Translations under genes and position numbers: made by a program
Shown: piece by piece, positions 24,763 through 33,035 of the stretch
Layout of the letters: every line of letters begins with the position of its first letter
How positions within the stretch are numbered: the stretch's first letter is position 1
NCBI GenBank assembly: GCA_040769385.1
Contig: JAXGLD010000001.1
Location: 558,001 to 622,000 of the forward strand
Source: PHAA01 sp022706565
Lineage (GTDB): Bacteria > Bacillota > Syntrophomonadia > Syntrophomonadales > Syntrophomonadaceae
Length of the DNA: 64,000 nt
Direction: 5' to 3'
The notes under the pieces: generated by a model
Database searches by the model: none
Told to the model about the DNA's origin: nothing
The model's input: only the letters and a program-made list of their open reading frames with translations

Positions 24763-24786
24763 ACATTTATGTTAGGAGCGATTTTT

Positions 24787-25272
24787 ATGGCTGAAAAAGA
24801 AGAGAGAGAGATAGTCTTAACCAAAGAAGGGCTGGCCAAACTGGAGGCCGAGCTGGAGACACTGAAATCAGTTCGCCGGGAAGAAGTAGCTGAACGCATC
24901 AAACAAGCTATCGCTTTTGGCGATATTACCGAGAACTCCGAGTACGAGGATGCCAAAAACGAGCAGGCTTTTATTGAAGGCAGGATTATGTCCCTGGAGC
25001 AAACCCTGAAAAAGGCTCGCTTGATTGAGGAGGGCGAGATCCGAACTGATGTGGTGTCTCTAGGTTCAAGAGTCAAGCTCAAGGAAATGAAATCCGGCCG
25101 CGAGATAGTCGTTACCCTGGTCTCGTCAGTAGAATCAAAGTTGAGAGATGGCAAGATATCCGACGAATCACCGGTGGGCAAGGCAATCATGGGTAAAACC
25201 GTCAAGAGCACGGTGGCGGTGGAGGCACCGTCCGGAATTATAAAATACAAAATTCTCAAAGTGGAGAAATAG
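24787..25272 (+). CDS. greA: Transcription elongation factor GreA
   Basis: A 161-residue factor. Residues 8-80 form the antiparallel coiled coil with the acidic tip (DITENSEYEDAKNEQAF), which enters the RNA polymerase channel and stimulates cleavage of backtracked RNA. The C-terminal FKBP-like domain holds SPVGKAIMGK. ATG 24787 with AGGAG nine bases upstream is preferred over ATG 24769. It is followed after 32 bases by lysS. Confidence 0.97.
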   Translation: MAEKEEREIVLTKEGLAKLEAELETLKSVRREEVAERIKQAIAFGDITENSEYEDAKNEQAFIEGRIMSLEQTLKKARLIEEGEIRTDVVSLGSRVKLKEMKSGREIVVTLVSSVESKLRDGKISDESPVGKAIMGKTVKSTVAVEAPSGIIKYKILKVEK

Positions 25273-25304
25273 TAGTTTTTATTAAACTGTAAGGAAGCGT
25301 TACA

Positions 25305-26777
25305 ATGTCAGAGCAAGAAATTAATGTCGGGGAATTAAAGCAGGTGCGATTGGACAAGCTCCAGGAATTACGGGAGCTGGGCATCGACCCGTTTGGAGCG
25401 CGGTTTGAAAGGGACTGCTCCGCTCAAAAGATCCTGGATGATTTCGATTCCATGGAAGGCCAAAAGGTCCGGCTGGCGGGACGTATCATGTCCAAGCGGC
25501 GCCACGGCAAAGCCGGATTTGCCAATTTGCGGGATTTATCCGGCGATATCCAATTGTATTTCCGCAAGGACGATGTGGGAGAAGCCCGATACGAGCTTTT
25601 TAAGAAACTCGATATCGGCGACATATTGGGTATTGAGGGTTTCGTCTTCCGCACCCAGAAGGGCGAGATCAGTATCCACGTGGAGAGCTTTACATATTTG
25701 AGCAAATCACTTACTCCCTTACCGGAAAAATGGCACGGGCTTAAGGATATCGAAATGCGTTACCGGCAGAGGTATGTAGACCTGATTGTAAATCCGGACG
25801 TCAGATCAGTGTTTATCAAGCGCAGCCAGATAATCAAAGAAATCCGCAAATATATGGATGAAAAGGGTTTTCTGGAGGTGGAAACACCCATGATGCAGCC
25901 TATACCCGGGGGAGCAGCGGCCCGTCCGTTTATAACCTATCACAATACCCTGGAGATGGATTTATACCTGCGCATAGCCCCGGAACTTTACCTGAAACGG
26001 CTGCTGGTAGGGGGTATGGAAAAAGTCTATGAAATCAATCGCAGTTTCAGAAATGAAGGCATTTCTACCAAACACAACCCGGAGTTTACCATGCTGGAAA
26101 TATACCAGGCCTACGCCGATTATGAAGACATGATGACTCTGATGGAAGAACTGACCAGCTCCGTAGTTGACAAGGTTTTTGGCACCATGGTAATCGAATT
26201 CGAAGACCAGGAGATCGATTTGACCCCGCCCTGGCCTCGGATCACCATGTTGCAGGCGATTCAAAATTGTACCGGATTGGATTTCCACCAGATCAGCAGC
26301 GACCAGGAAGCACGGCAGGCTGCTGAGGGACTGGGGTTGGAAGTCGACCCCCACCAGACGCGGGGGGAAATAATCAACGAGGTCTTCGAAGCTTTTGTGG
26401 AAAAGACCCTGATTCAGCCCGTATTTATCTACGGCCACCCGGTAGAGCTTTCGCCGCTGGCCAAGCGCAACGCTGCTGATCCGAGGTTTACCGATCGATT
26501 TGAGGTATATATAATGCAGCGCGAAATAGCTAACGCTTTTTCAGAACTCAATGACCCACTGGATCAGAGAAACCGCTTCCAGCAACAAATGGAGAAGAGG
26601 GCCAGCGGGGACGCAGAAGCGCATATGATGGATGAAGATTATATAAGTGCCCTCGAGTATGGGATGCCTCCAGCGGGTGGTATGGGAATAGGGATTGACC
26701 GTCTGGTTATGCTGCTAACCGATTCATCGTCCATTCGCGATGTCATTCTGTTTCCAACCCTGCGTCGCCGGGACTAG
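25305..26777 (+). CDS. lysS: Lysyl-tRNA synthetase, class II
   Basis: A 490-residue class II synthetase. The N-terminal OB fold (residues 55-160) recognises the anticodon; motif 2 (FRNEGISTKHNPEFTMLE) and motif 3 (GGMGIGIDRLVML) form the active site. The leader has no T-box signature. In B. subtilis lysS also ends this conserved segment. Confidence 0.98.
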   Translation: MSEQEINVGELKQVRLDKLQELRELGIDPFGARFERDCSAQKILDDFDSMEGQKVRLAGRIMSKRRHGKAGFANLRDLSGDIQLYFRKDDVGEARYELFKKLDIGDILGIEGFVFRTQKGEISIHVESFTYLSKSLTPLPEKWHGLKDIEMRYRQRYVDLIVNPDVRSVFIKRSQIIKEIRKYMDEKGFLEVETPMMQPIPGGAAARPFITYHNTLEMDLYLRIAPELYLKRLLVGGMEKVYEINRSFRNEGISTKHNPEFTMLEIYQAYADYEDMMTLMEELTSSVVDKVFGTMVIEFEDQEIDLTPPWPRITMLQAIQNCTGLDFHQISSDQEARQAAEGLGLEVDPHQTRGEIINEVFEAFVEKTLIQPVFIYGHPVELSPLAKRNAADPRFTDRFEVYIMQREIANAFSELNDPLDQRNRFQQQMEKRASGDAEAHMMDEDYISALEYGMPPAGGMGIGIDRLVMLLTDSSSIRDVILFPTLRRRD

Positions 26778-26804
26778 AAGCCGGAAAACTCATGTCTGTA
26801 ATAA

Positions 26805-26828
26805 AAAAGCGCCTCTACAGGCGCTTTT
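26805..26828. terminator. Bidirectional terminator between lysS and the DUF5693-like gene
   Basis: AAAAGCGCC and GGCGCTTTT form a perfect nine-bp stem with a six-base loop. Rightward transcripts end in a four-T tract; leftward transcripts run into six U. It lies between convergent genes. Confidence 0.88.
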
Positions 26829-26857
26829 GCTATGTCCATGGTTCATCGTTTTATACA

Positions 26858-28936
26858 TCAAGCGGTTGGAGCTGGACCAAAGAATCTATCATAAAACCAT
26901 TCGCAAATCTTGATGGCCACCAAGGCCCCCGCCCCCAATAGCAATCCGGTCAGCAGCCCAGCCATGGTGCGGTTTACGGATACTATCACTGCTGTGAAAA
27001 CGTGGCAGAAGGAATTAACCATGGAGATGCTGCCCATCATCACTCCCAAACCCAATACCAGGAGTATAAGCTCCTGACGGTATTTTCTATACCAATAAAT
27101 CATCACCATCAGGGCTGGATAGCCGATCAGCAGTTCCTTGAAACGGGGCCGGGCCAGGAAAATGCTCTCCAGGATTTCCCGCATCCGGAGTTCCAATCCC
27201 GATACCGACACCATGGCATTGCCGCTGCGGCCAATATAGTAATAGCCAGCTGCGCCCCCTACCATGAGCAATACCAGCACAAGGTAATTGGGTTTGTCGA
27301 GCAGGAAGCGCACAGCCTTATCTTTGAAGTTGCCGAAGCCGACCATGGCGCCCACATAATTGATGAGGAACAGCAATAACGGAGTCAGGAAAGACAGCTT
27401 CACCCCACTAAAGATGAGTACGTTCATTATATAACGGATGTCGGCCATACTGGTTACTGCGGTGTACATGCCCAATCCGTTTATACCCAGTATGATGGCC
27501 AGGGAGACCAATAGCTGCTGCAGATATGGTTTATCTCGATTGCCCTTCAAGTAGATAAGCAGCATCAGACTGGAGAGTGAAGGATATAGAACAGCACCAG
27601 CCAGGGCGTACACCTTGGAAAAATCGGCCAGCAGCAGATTGTTCAGCCCAACGCACGCCAAACCGGCGGTAATCAGCCAAGCTGCTAGCCAGGCTGCCTG
27701 GATACGGGGACGGAACAAGCAGAGCAGATAAATAGTGCCCGCCAGCAGCAGGCTGAGTGACACCATCAAGCGGTGAAAAGGGCTGGTCATTTGGTTAGAC
27801 ATCTTGTTCAAGGGTTGGTCAATTAAAAATCCTTTTTCCCTGATGGTCTCGTGAAAGCGTCCGATGGTGTCTATAGTATCATCAAGGTTCTGGGAGAATG
27901 TTAGCTTGGTGTCTTTGAAAGGAGCTACATACAAAATGCGGATGCCGCGATCGATTACCCCCCGCACCCAGCGGTAATAGCGTTCGTCCACCGTAGTGAC
28001 GAATTCATCGTTGGTACTGGAGTATACTCGATTGATAGGGTACGAGGTGCTCTCCATCACCTCTTCCAAACCGGCTTGCTTGTAATATTGCAGTTGGTTG
28101 GAGGCTTCTATGATGCCGATGGTAAGATGGTTTCTCTCCACCCACTCACTGATCCAATCGACGTTATCACTTGCTCCATAAAGGTCATTGCCATGAAAAA
28201 TAACGTATTTGACTTCGTAGTCAGATACCAGCCGGTCATACTCAGCCCGATACTCGATATTGGTACCCATGTTGTTGCCGGGGCGGAGAATTATATCGAA
28301 ACCCTTGTTTTTAAGGTTGTCAAGAAGTGTTTCGTCAAAACCTAAACGGGCATCCAGATCTTTACTCACTGGTTTATTCTTGTCCGCGGGGTTGGCCTCC
28401 ACGTAAATAGTGCCTAATTCGGTGTTAATGATGAAGTAATGGTTGTCGCCCAGTTGGAAGGTTACCAGCTCATCGGGAAGAAAACGGGTTGTCAGCCTTT
28501 GTTGCAAAAAACCTGCAATGGTTGGATCGCTGGCTACTAGCACCAGATTGGAGGGGCTGATGTATCTCGAACCGATGGTCTGCTTGGCTGCCTGCCAGGT
28601 CTGAGGAGAAATGGCGGCGGTAAGCGAAGAAAAGTCGCCATATGAGGAAACCATAATGTCTCCGTTGTAGGCCATATCGCGCAGGGTAACCTCGCTGACT
28701 GCGATCGAATTTACCCCTTTTTCTTGCAGGCGCTCCAGAACTTGATCCATATCCATGTTGGCCGTATTGGCGGATCTTTGAAACTCGCGATAATCAATAG
28801 CAGTCACCACGGTTTTATTTATGGCCTCATTGCCGGTCCGTAATTGTACCCCACCATACGACAAGACCAAGGTCAGAGCCAGTAAAATCCATAACCATCT
28901 GGTCATTTTTCCAAGCCATTCGGGCACCTCTTTCAC
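26858..28936 (-). CDS. DUF5693-like multi-span membrane protein
   Basis: A 692-residue protein with one N-terminal span (about residues 13-30), a long soluble region to about residue 385 with features of a barrel-like enzyme fold (SVLQ-type repeats are absent; ILRPGNNMGTN and VKYVIFHGND are the clearest segments), and about ten spans in the C-terminal half. It matches the DUF5693 type found beside csaB and murJ in Clostridia. A role in secondary cell-wall polymer or S-layer assembly is inferred from neighbours. The GTG start follows AAGGGGGAT. It is last in the csaB-murJ operon. Confidence 0.78.
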   Translation of the reverse strand: MKEVPEWLGKMTRWLWILLALTLVLSYGGVQLRTGNEAINKTVVTAIDYREFQRSANTANMDMDQVLERLQEKGVNSIAVSEVTLRDMAYNGDIMVSSYGDFSSLTAAISPQTWQAAKQTIGSRYISPSNLVLVASDPTIAGFLQQRLTTRFLPDELVTFQLGDNHYFIINTELGTIYVEANPADKNKPVSKDLDARLGFDETLLDNLKNKGFDIILRPGNNMGTNIEYRAEYDRLVSDYEVKYVIFHGNDLYGASDNVDWISEWVERNHLTIGIIEASNQLQYYKQAGLEEVMESTSYPINRVYSSTNDEFVTTVDERYYRWVRGVIDRGIRILYVAPFKDTKLTFSQNLDDTIDTIGRFHETIREKGFLIDQPLNKMSNQMTSPFHRLMVSLSLLLAGTIYLLCLFRPRIQAAWLAAWLITAGLACVGLNNLLLADFSKVYALAGAVLYPSLSSLMLLIYLKGNRDKPYLQQLLVSLAIILGINGLGMYTAVTSMADIRYIMNVLIFSGVKLSFLTPLLLFLINYVGAMVGFGNFKDKAVRFLLDKPNYLVLVLLMVGGAAGYYYIGRSGNAMVSVSGLELRMREILESIFLARPRFKELLIGYPALMVMIYWYRKYRQELILLVLGLGVMMGSISMVNSFCHVFTAVIVSVNRTMAGLLTGLLLGAGALVAIKICEWFYDRFFGPAPTA

Positions 28937-29008
28937 ATCCCCCTTTTTCCTTTACACCCTCACAATTATACCCCAGACTTCCTGCCGGGGCCCATGTTCA
29001 GAGAAGAA

Positions 29009-30511
29009 TTATTTCTGCTTCAGCCCCAAAATAATCGAGCGAATCGGAGTAAGATAAGCCACGCCTATATAGAGCAGCCCGCTGGCACAGAGGGGCAACA
29101 AGAATTTCAAGCCTTCCAATTCCAGCCATCGTCCCAGTAGAATGACCGCTATCATGGCCGCTGCCGGCAACAACAGCTGCAGTAGGAAGTTTAACAGATC
29201 CATACCCAGAAAACTGCCGATTTCCCTCCGCAGCAGGTAACCAGTAACCAAGGCATAGATGAGCATGACCAGCGAAGTCGATATGGAAATGCCAATTATG
29301 CCATGAGTATTATATAGCAACAAGTCAAGTCCTACCTTCAATACTATGCAAAAAATGCTGGCTTTCATGGGGATATGGAATTTTTTCAGGGCATAATAGA
29401 CGCGGTTGAAAATTTCCTGGCAAGCATAGCCCAGCACCCCCAAGCTGTAACCAAGAAAGGCCAGGGCAGTGATCGTGGTAGACTGGTTGGTAAAGGCTCC
29501 CCGCTCGTAAACCAGGGCGATTAGTTCCTGGTTATAAAATATGACCAGGATCAGATAGGGAACCAGGATGAACAATAGAGTCTTGAACACGCCCTTGAGC
29601 AGGCTCCGAATCATTTCATGGTTACTATCCAGGCAGTACTGGGAAAGGCGAGGGAAAACCACGATAGCCATTGCGACTATGAAAACGCTGGTTACGGTTA
29701 CAAACAGATTGCTGCCGAAACCCAACGCAGCAGTGGTCCCCGGGAGCAAGTGGGTGGCAAAGGACCTGTCGATTATTAGGCACAATTGCAGCAGAGAGTT
29801 GCCCAATAGAATCGGTAGTAATTGCTTATATAGAAGGCGGGTGCGTTCATTATGGAAATCTATCCGGGCATGGAACCGATATTTCTCCTTGAACAAGGTC
29901 GGTAGCTGAATCAAGAATTGCAGCAACCAACCCAGGGTGGTCACATAACCCAGCATAATCAGGTCGTCACCCTTAAGAAACAAGGAGACTATGACGAGTA
30001 TGTTGAAAGGGATGCTGATTGATGCCGACAGTAAAAAATGACCATGCACCTGCAGTACCCCGGCGGCAACATAGGTAAGGCTGACAAAAAGCAGGGTAGG
30101 CAACATGATACGGGTAAGGAGTATTGCCAGACCAGTAACATCATCGCTTAGTCCCGGGGCTATCAGGTCAGTAAGGGCGGGGGCAAATACAATGCCGATG
30201 AGTACCAATATAGTCGCAACCAGTGTTATCTGGGCAAAGAGATTGGACAGATATTCATCCCGTTCCTGGTGCGTACGATTGTTAATATAATAAGTAAGAT
30301 CAGGAATGTTGACCGCCGAAAGGGCGTTGCCGATACTGGCAAACAGGTAGCCGGGAAAGCTGAAAATCAGCTGGAACAGGTCCGCCAGGATGGTAGTCCC
30401 GAAAAAAGATGCAAAAACGATATCCCGGGCAAATCCCAGCACTTTGGAAAAGAATATGACTGCTGAGACTCCTATGAAAGTTCTTCCCGTTTTTTGTGTT
30501 CCATTGCTCAT
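29009..30511 (-). CDS. murJ: MurJ/MviN-family lipid II flippase
   Basis: A 500-residue protein with about fourteen membrane spans and the family opening VSAVIFFSKVLGFARDIV (residues 14-31). MurJ moves lipid II across the membrane for peptidoglycan synthesis. The gene-neighbour csaB suggests it may instead serve a secondary wall polymer. ATG 30511 is chosen because AGAGG lies at the right distance; ATG 30535 is an alternative. Confidence 0.88.
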   Translation of the reverse strand: MSNGTQKTGRTFIGVSAVIFFSKVLGFARDIVFASFFGTTILADLFQLIFSFPGYLFASIGNALSAVNIPDLTYYINNRTHQERDEYLSNLFAQITLVATILVLIGIVFAPALTDLIAPGLSDDVTGLAILLTRIMLPTLLFVSLTYVAAGVLQVHGHFLLSASISIPFNILVIVSLFLKGDDLIMLGYVTTLGWLLQFLIQLPTLFKEKYRFHARIDFHNERTRLLYKQLLPILLGNSLLQLCLIIDRSFATHLLPGTTAALGFGSNLFVTVTSVFIVAMAIVVFPRLSQYCLDSNHEMIRSLLKGVFKTLLFILVPYLILVIFYNQELIALVYERGAFTNQSTTITALAFLGYSLGVLGYACQEIFNRVYYALKKFHIPMKASIFCIVLKVGLDLLLYNTHGIIGISISTSLVMLIYALVTGYLLRREIGSFLGMDLLNFLLQLLLPAAAMIAVILLGRWLELEGLKFLLPLCASGLLYIGVAYLTPIRSIILGLKQK

Positions 30512-30605
30512 GTTTAAAAACCTCTGTCCATTCATTTACCTATGCAGCATACGTGCTGAGAGACTAGGCGCCTCGCTGCGTTCTGAGTAATCACTTCTGG
30601 GCACC

Positions 30606-30635
30606 GCGTCATTCCGAGCTGAGCGATGAATCTCG
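30606..30635. repeat. Dispersed-repeat-like sequence forming the csaB 3' end
   Basis: GCGTCATTCCGAGC and the following GAGCGATGAATCTCG resemble the intergenic repeats of the GTCATTCCGAGCGNAGCGAGGAATCT type present in many bacterial genomes. Read on the minus strand it encodes the last codons of csaB and its stop. A related reverse copy is at about 62650-62720. Confidence 0.5.
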
Positions 30636-31703
30636 CTTCATTAACGACAATGCCAGGCGGGCGTTTTGAGCTGCCTTGGATCTTAGTTCTTCCGACTTTA
30701 AACGGATACTAGCCTGCAGGTTGGTATCTTCCAGCAGGGCATCCACCTGTCTTGTCATGTCCGGAAGCTCTAACGAGAGCGGTTTCTGATCAAAGCAATT
30801 AAGAAACGCGTCTACCTTGGGATCATAAGAGATGCCAGCAAAGGGGATCCCCCGGTTGGCAGCAAATATAAGCGCATGCAGTCTCATGGCTATCATTAAT
30901 TCGAGATGGGCGATCAGAGCCAAATGCTCCTGGCTGGTTATATGTTGGTCCAGGACTATAGCCCCACGGTTCATCAAACCAGCCACCCGGAGTGACTCTG
31001 TCACATCTTCAGGATAGGACATAGGAACAAAGATTATTTGATACCCGCGCTGGGCCAGGCCATCCAGCACTTTCGCTAGAATCTCCTGGTATCCATCCAG
31101 CGCCCTCCATTTACGCACTGCCACCCCGATAAGTGGTTGATCGCCTATTCCGTAGGAAACCAACAAGCCCTCAATGCGTGCCTGGTCACTGGCTTTGGGT
31201 TCCAGGGAAAATACCGGATCAGCAGTGACCAGCATAGGGGGACGGCGAATTCCCATCTCATACAAGAACTGGCTGGAGGCGGAATCCCTGAGGGTGATGA
31301 GGTCAACCCGGTTAGCCACCAGTCGCATGAGCAACCTGCTGAAGGCTCGATTTATTGGTCCAACCCCTTGGGCGTAGAAAACTACTGGCTTGCGCAACAG
31401 CTTGGCCAGGACCACAACACTTATATAATAAGGAAGAGAAAAAGGACTGGTAATATCCTGAAATATACTCCCACCGCCGCTTATCAACAGTTCACAGCCA
31501 CACAGTTCGTGAATTACGGCGAGGGGATTCTTATGATAGACGGCCCGAAAGCCATGCAGAGAGGATGTCTTGCTGGGATTGCCGGAAAATACTACGAATT
31601 CCGCTTCCGGCTGAAGTCTCTGTAGGGATGAGGTGATAGCGGCCAGGAGAGCCTCATCACCGGCGTTGTCAAAACCATAGTATCCCGAAAGAGCAATCTT
31701 CAT
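30609..31703 (-). CDS. csaB: Polysaccharide pyruvyl transferase CsaB
   Basis: A 364-residue enzyme starting KIALSGYYGFDNAGDEALL, the signature of CsaB. It transfers pyruvate from phosphoenolpyruvate to a wall polysaccharide, creating the ketal recognised by S-layer-homology domains. ISGGGSIFQD near residue 90 and RLHALIFAANRGIPF near 277 are conserved regions. ATG 31703 fits the family start; GTG 31718 is the alternative and neither has an ideal ribosome binding site. The last residues (RDSSLSSE) come from an inserted repeat sequence. Confidence 0.93.
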   Translation of the reverse strand: MKIALSGYYGFDNAGDEALLAAITSSLQRLQPEAEFVVFSGNPSKTSSLHGFRAVYHKNPLAVIHELCGCELLISGGGSIFQDITSPFSLPYYISVVVLAKLLRKPVVFYAQGVGPINRAFSRLLMRLVANRVDLITLRDSASSQFLYEMGIRRPPMLVTADPVFSLEPKASDQARIEGLLVSYGIGDQPLIGVAVRKWRALDGYQEILAKVLDGLAQRGYQIIFVPMSYPEDVTESLRVAGLMNRGAIVLDQHITSQEHLALIAHLELMIAMRLHALIFAANRGIPFAGISYDPKVDAFLNCFDQKPLSLELPDMTRQVDALLEDTNLQASIRLKSEELRSKAAQNARLALSLMKRDSSLSSE

Positions 31704-31754
31704 GATCGGTTGGTTCACACTCCCAGTTGCTCAAAAAGCGTAGTACACCAGTTG

Positions 31755-31783
31755 ATTATAACATTACTGCCGTGCTTTTTAAA
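31755..31783 (-). promoter_or_regulatory. Leftward promoter for csaB-murJ
   Basis: On the minus strand TTTAAA (31783-31778), a 17-base spacer and TATAAT (31760-31755) with an extended TGT in front. The RNA would start near 31748, about 45 bases before csaB. Confidence 0.58.
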
Positions 31784-31841
31784 AAGGGCAGCGAGAACCC
31801 AGGCAGGATGCCCCATTGCTACCGACAAAACCGTAAAAACG

Positions 31842-31855
31842 ACCAAATATTTGGT
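31842..31855. promoter_or_regulatory. 14-bp perfect palindrome, candidate operator
   Basis: ACCAAATATTTGGT is a perfect palindrome placed three bases before the -35 of the rightward promoter and about 60 bases upstream of the leftward one. Its position suggests a regulator site controlling one or both directions. Confidence 0.5.
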
Positions 31856-31858
31856 ATA

Positions 31859-31887
31859 TGGACAACTTTCCAGGCTGGTGTTAGAAT
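31859..31887 (+). promoter_or_regulatory. Rightward promoter for the TagO/WecA-type gene
   Basis: TGGACA (31859-31864) and TAGAAT (31882-31887) are each one mismatch from consensus and are spaced by 17 bases. The start near 31894 is about 30 bases before the ATG. Confidence 0.6.
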
Positions 31888-31922
31888 TATCCTTAGATTC
31901 CTGGGGGAGGAGTAGTATAGTT

Positions 31923-32993
31923 ATGCCCATAGTAAAACTGGCCCTGTTAATGGCAGCAGCTAGTGGGATTGCATATTTTTCCATGCCTTATGTAATTCGA
32001 TTGGCCCATCGTCTGGGGGCAGTCGACCGACCTGACCAACGCAAAGTCCATAGCCGCATCATGCCAAGGCTCGGGGGCCTGGGTATTTTTTCGGCATTTT
32101 TTATTATATTGTTATTTGGAATGCAAGTTTCCGAGCCGATCCTCGGTATTATGATTGGAGGAACGGTCATATTCCTGGTGGGTATGCTGGATGACCTGTT
32201 CCAGCTGCCAGCTCTAATCAAGCTCTTGGGCCAATGTCTGGCAGCATCGATTGCGATTCATTACGGGGTGGTCGTATCCTTTGTCACCAATCCGTTTGAT
32301 GGTCCGATCGATCTGGGTTATTTTGCGATACCTTTGACCTTTGTTTGGATCGTAGGTATTACCAATGCCATCAACCTTATAGATGGTCTGGATGGTTTAG
32401 CGGCTGGGGTTTCAGCTATAGCTGCGGCAACCATGGGGTATGTGGCGTATACCCAGGGACAGCAGGCGGTATTTGTAGCATCCTTCATTTTGGTAGCGGC
32501 GATACTGGGATTTCTGCCCTACAACTTTCATCCTGCCCGGACATTCATGGGGGATGGGGGTTCCAACTTTTTAGGATTTATTTTGGGTTGCCTGGCCATA
32601 ATGGGTTTGACCAAGAGTACCGCGGTAATATCGTTGTTTGTACCCATCGTCATTTTGGGGATACCGATCTTTGATACCTTCTTTGCCATCATAAGAAGGA
32701 TCAACAATAAAGCCCCGATCTTTATGCCGGACAAGTCTCATCTGCACCATCGCTTGATGGCGATAGGATATGGGCACCGGCGTACAGTATTGATTATTTA
32801 CGCTATAAGCGGATTCTTTGGAATGGTTGCCATATGGCTGAACTCCATCAATCGCCCCGGAGCTACTTTTGTGTTGGCTATATTATTGCTGTTTATAGTT
32901 GCGGGAGCTGAAAAAATTGGCATGCGTACCGGGGGGCATAGTATTGAACTTCCCAAGCAGAGCAGAACCGCCCAGACATCGTCGCAAGTATAA
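31923..32993 (+). CDS. tagO: UDP-GlcNAc:undecaprenyl-phosphate GlcNAc-1-phosphate transferase, TagO/WecA type
   Basis: A 356-residue polytopic enzyme that loads the first sugar phosphate on undecaprenyl phosphate for wall teichoic acid or secondary polymers. It shows VDRPDQRKVH (residues 37-46), the catalytic DDLFQLPA region, NAINLIDGLDGLA (about 141-153), NFHPARTFMGDGGS and the HLHHRL loop near residue 275. ATG 31923 follows GGGGGAGGAG; the longer upstream frame would cross the promoter. The C-terminus is a short polar tail. Confidence 0.93.
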   Translation: MPIVKLALLMAAASGIAYFSMPYVIRLAHRLGAVDRPDQRKVHSRIMPRLGGLGIFSAFFIILLFGMQVSEPILGIMIGGTVIFLVGMLDDLFQLPALIKLLGQCLAASIAIHYGVVVSFVTNPFDGPIDLGYFAIPLTFVWIVGITNAINLIDGLDGLAAGVSAIAAATMGYVAYTQGQQAVFVASFILVAAILGFLPYNFHPARTFMGDGGSNFLGFILGCLAIMGLTKSTAVISLFVPIVILGIPIFDTFFAIIRRINNKAPIFMPDKSHLHHRLMAIGYGHRRTVLIIYAISGFFGMVAIWLNSINRPGATFVLAILLLFIVAGAEKIGMRTGGHSIELPKQSRTAQTSSQV

Positions 32994-33035
32994 GGGATAA
33001 CTGTCTAGGGAATCGCTTTGGAGGACAAAGATAGA

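Noticed and set aside
24618..24786. T-box or other riboswitch before greA-lysS
   Set aside because: No T-box sequence or known aptamer signature; only a simple hairpin.
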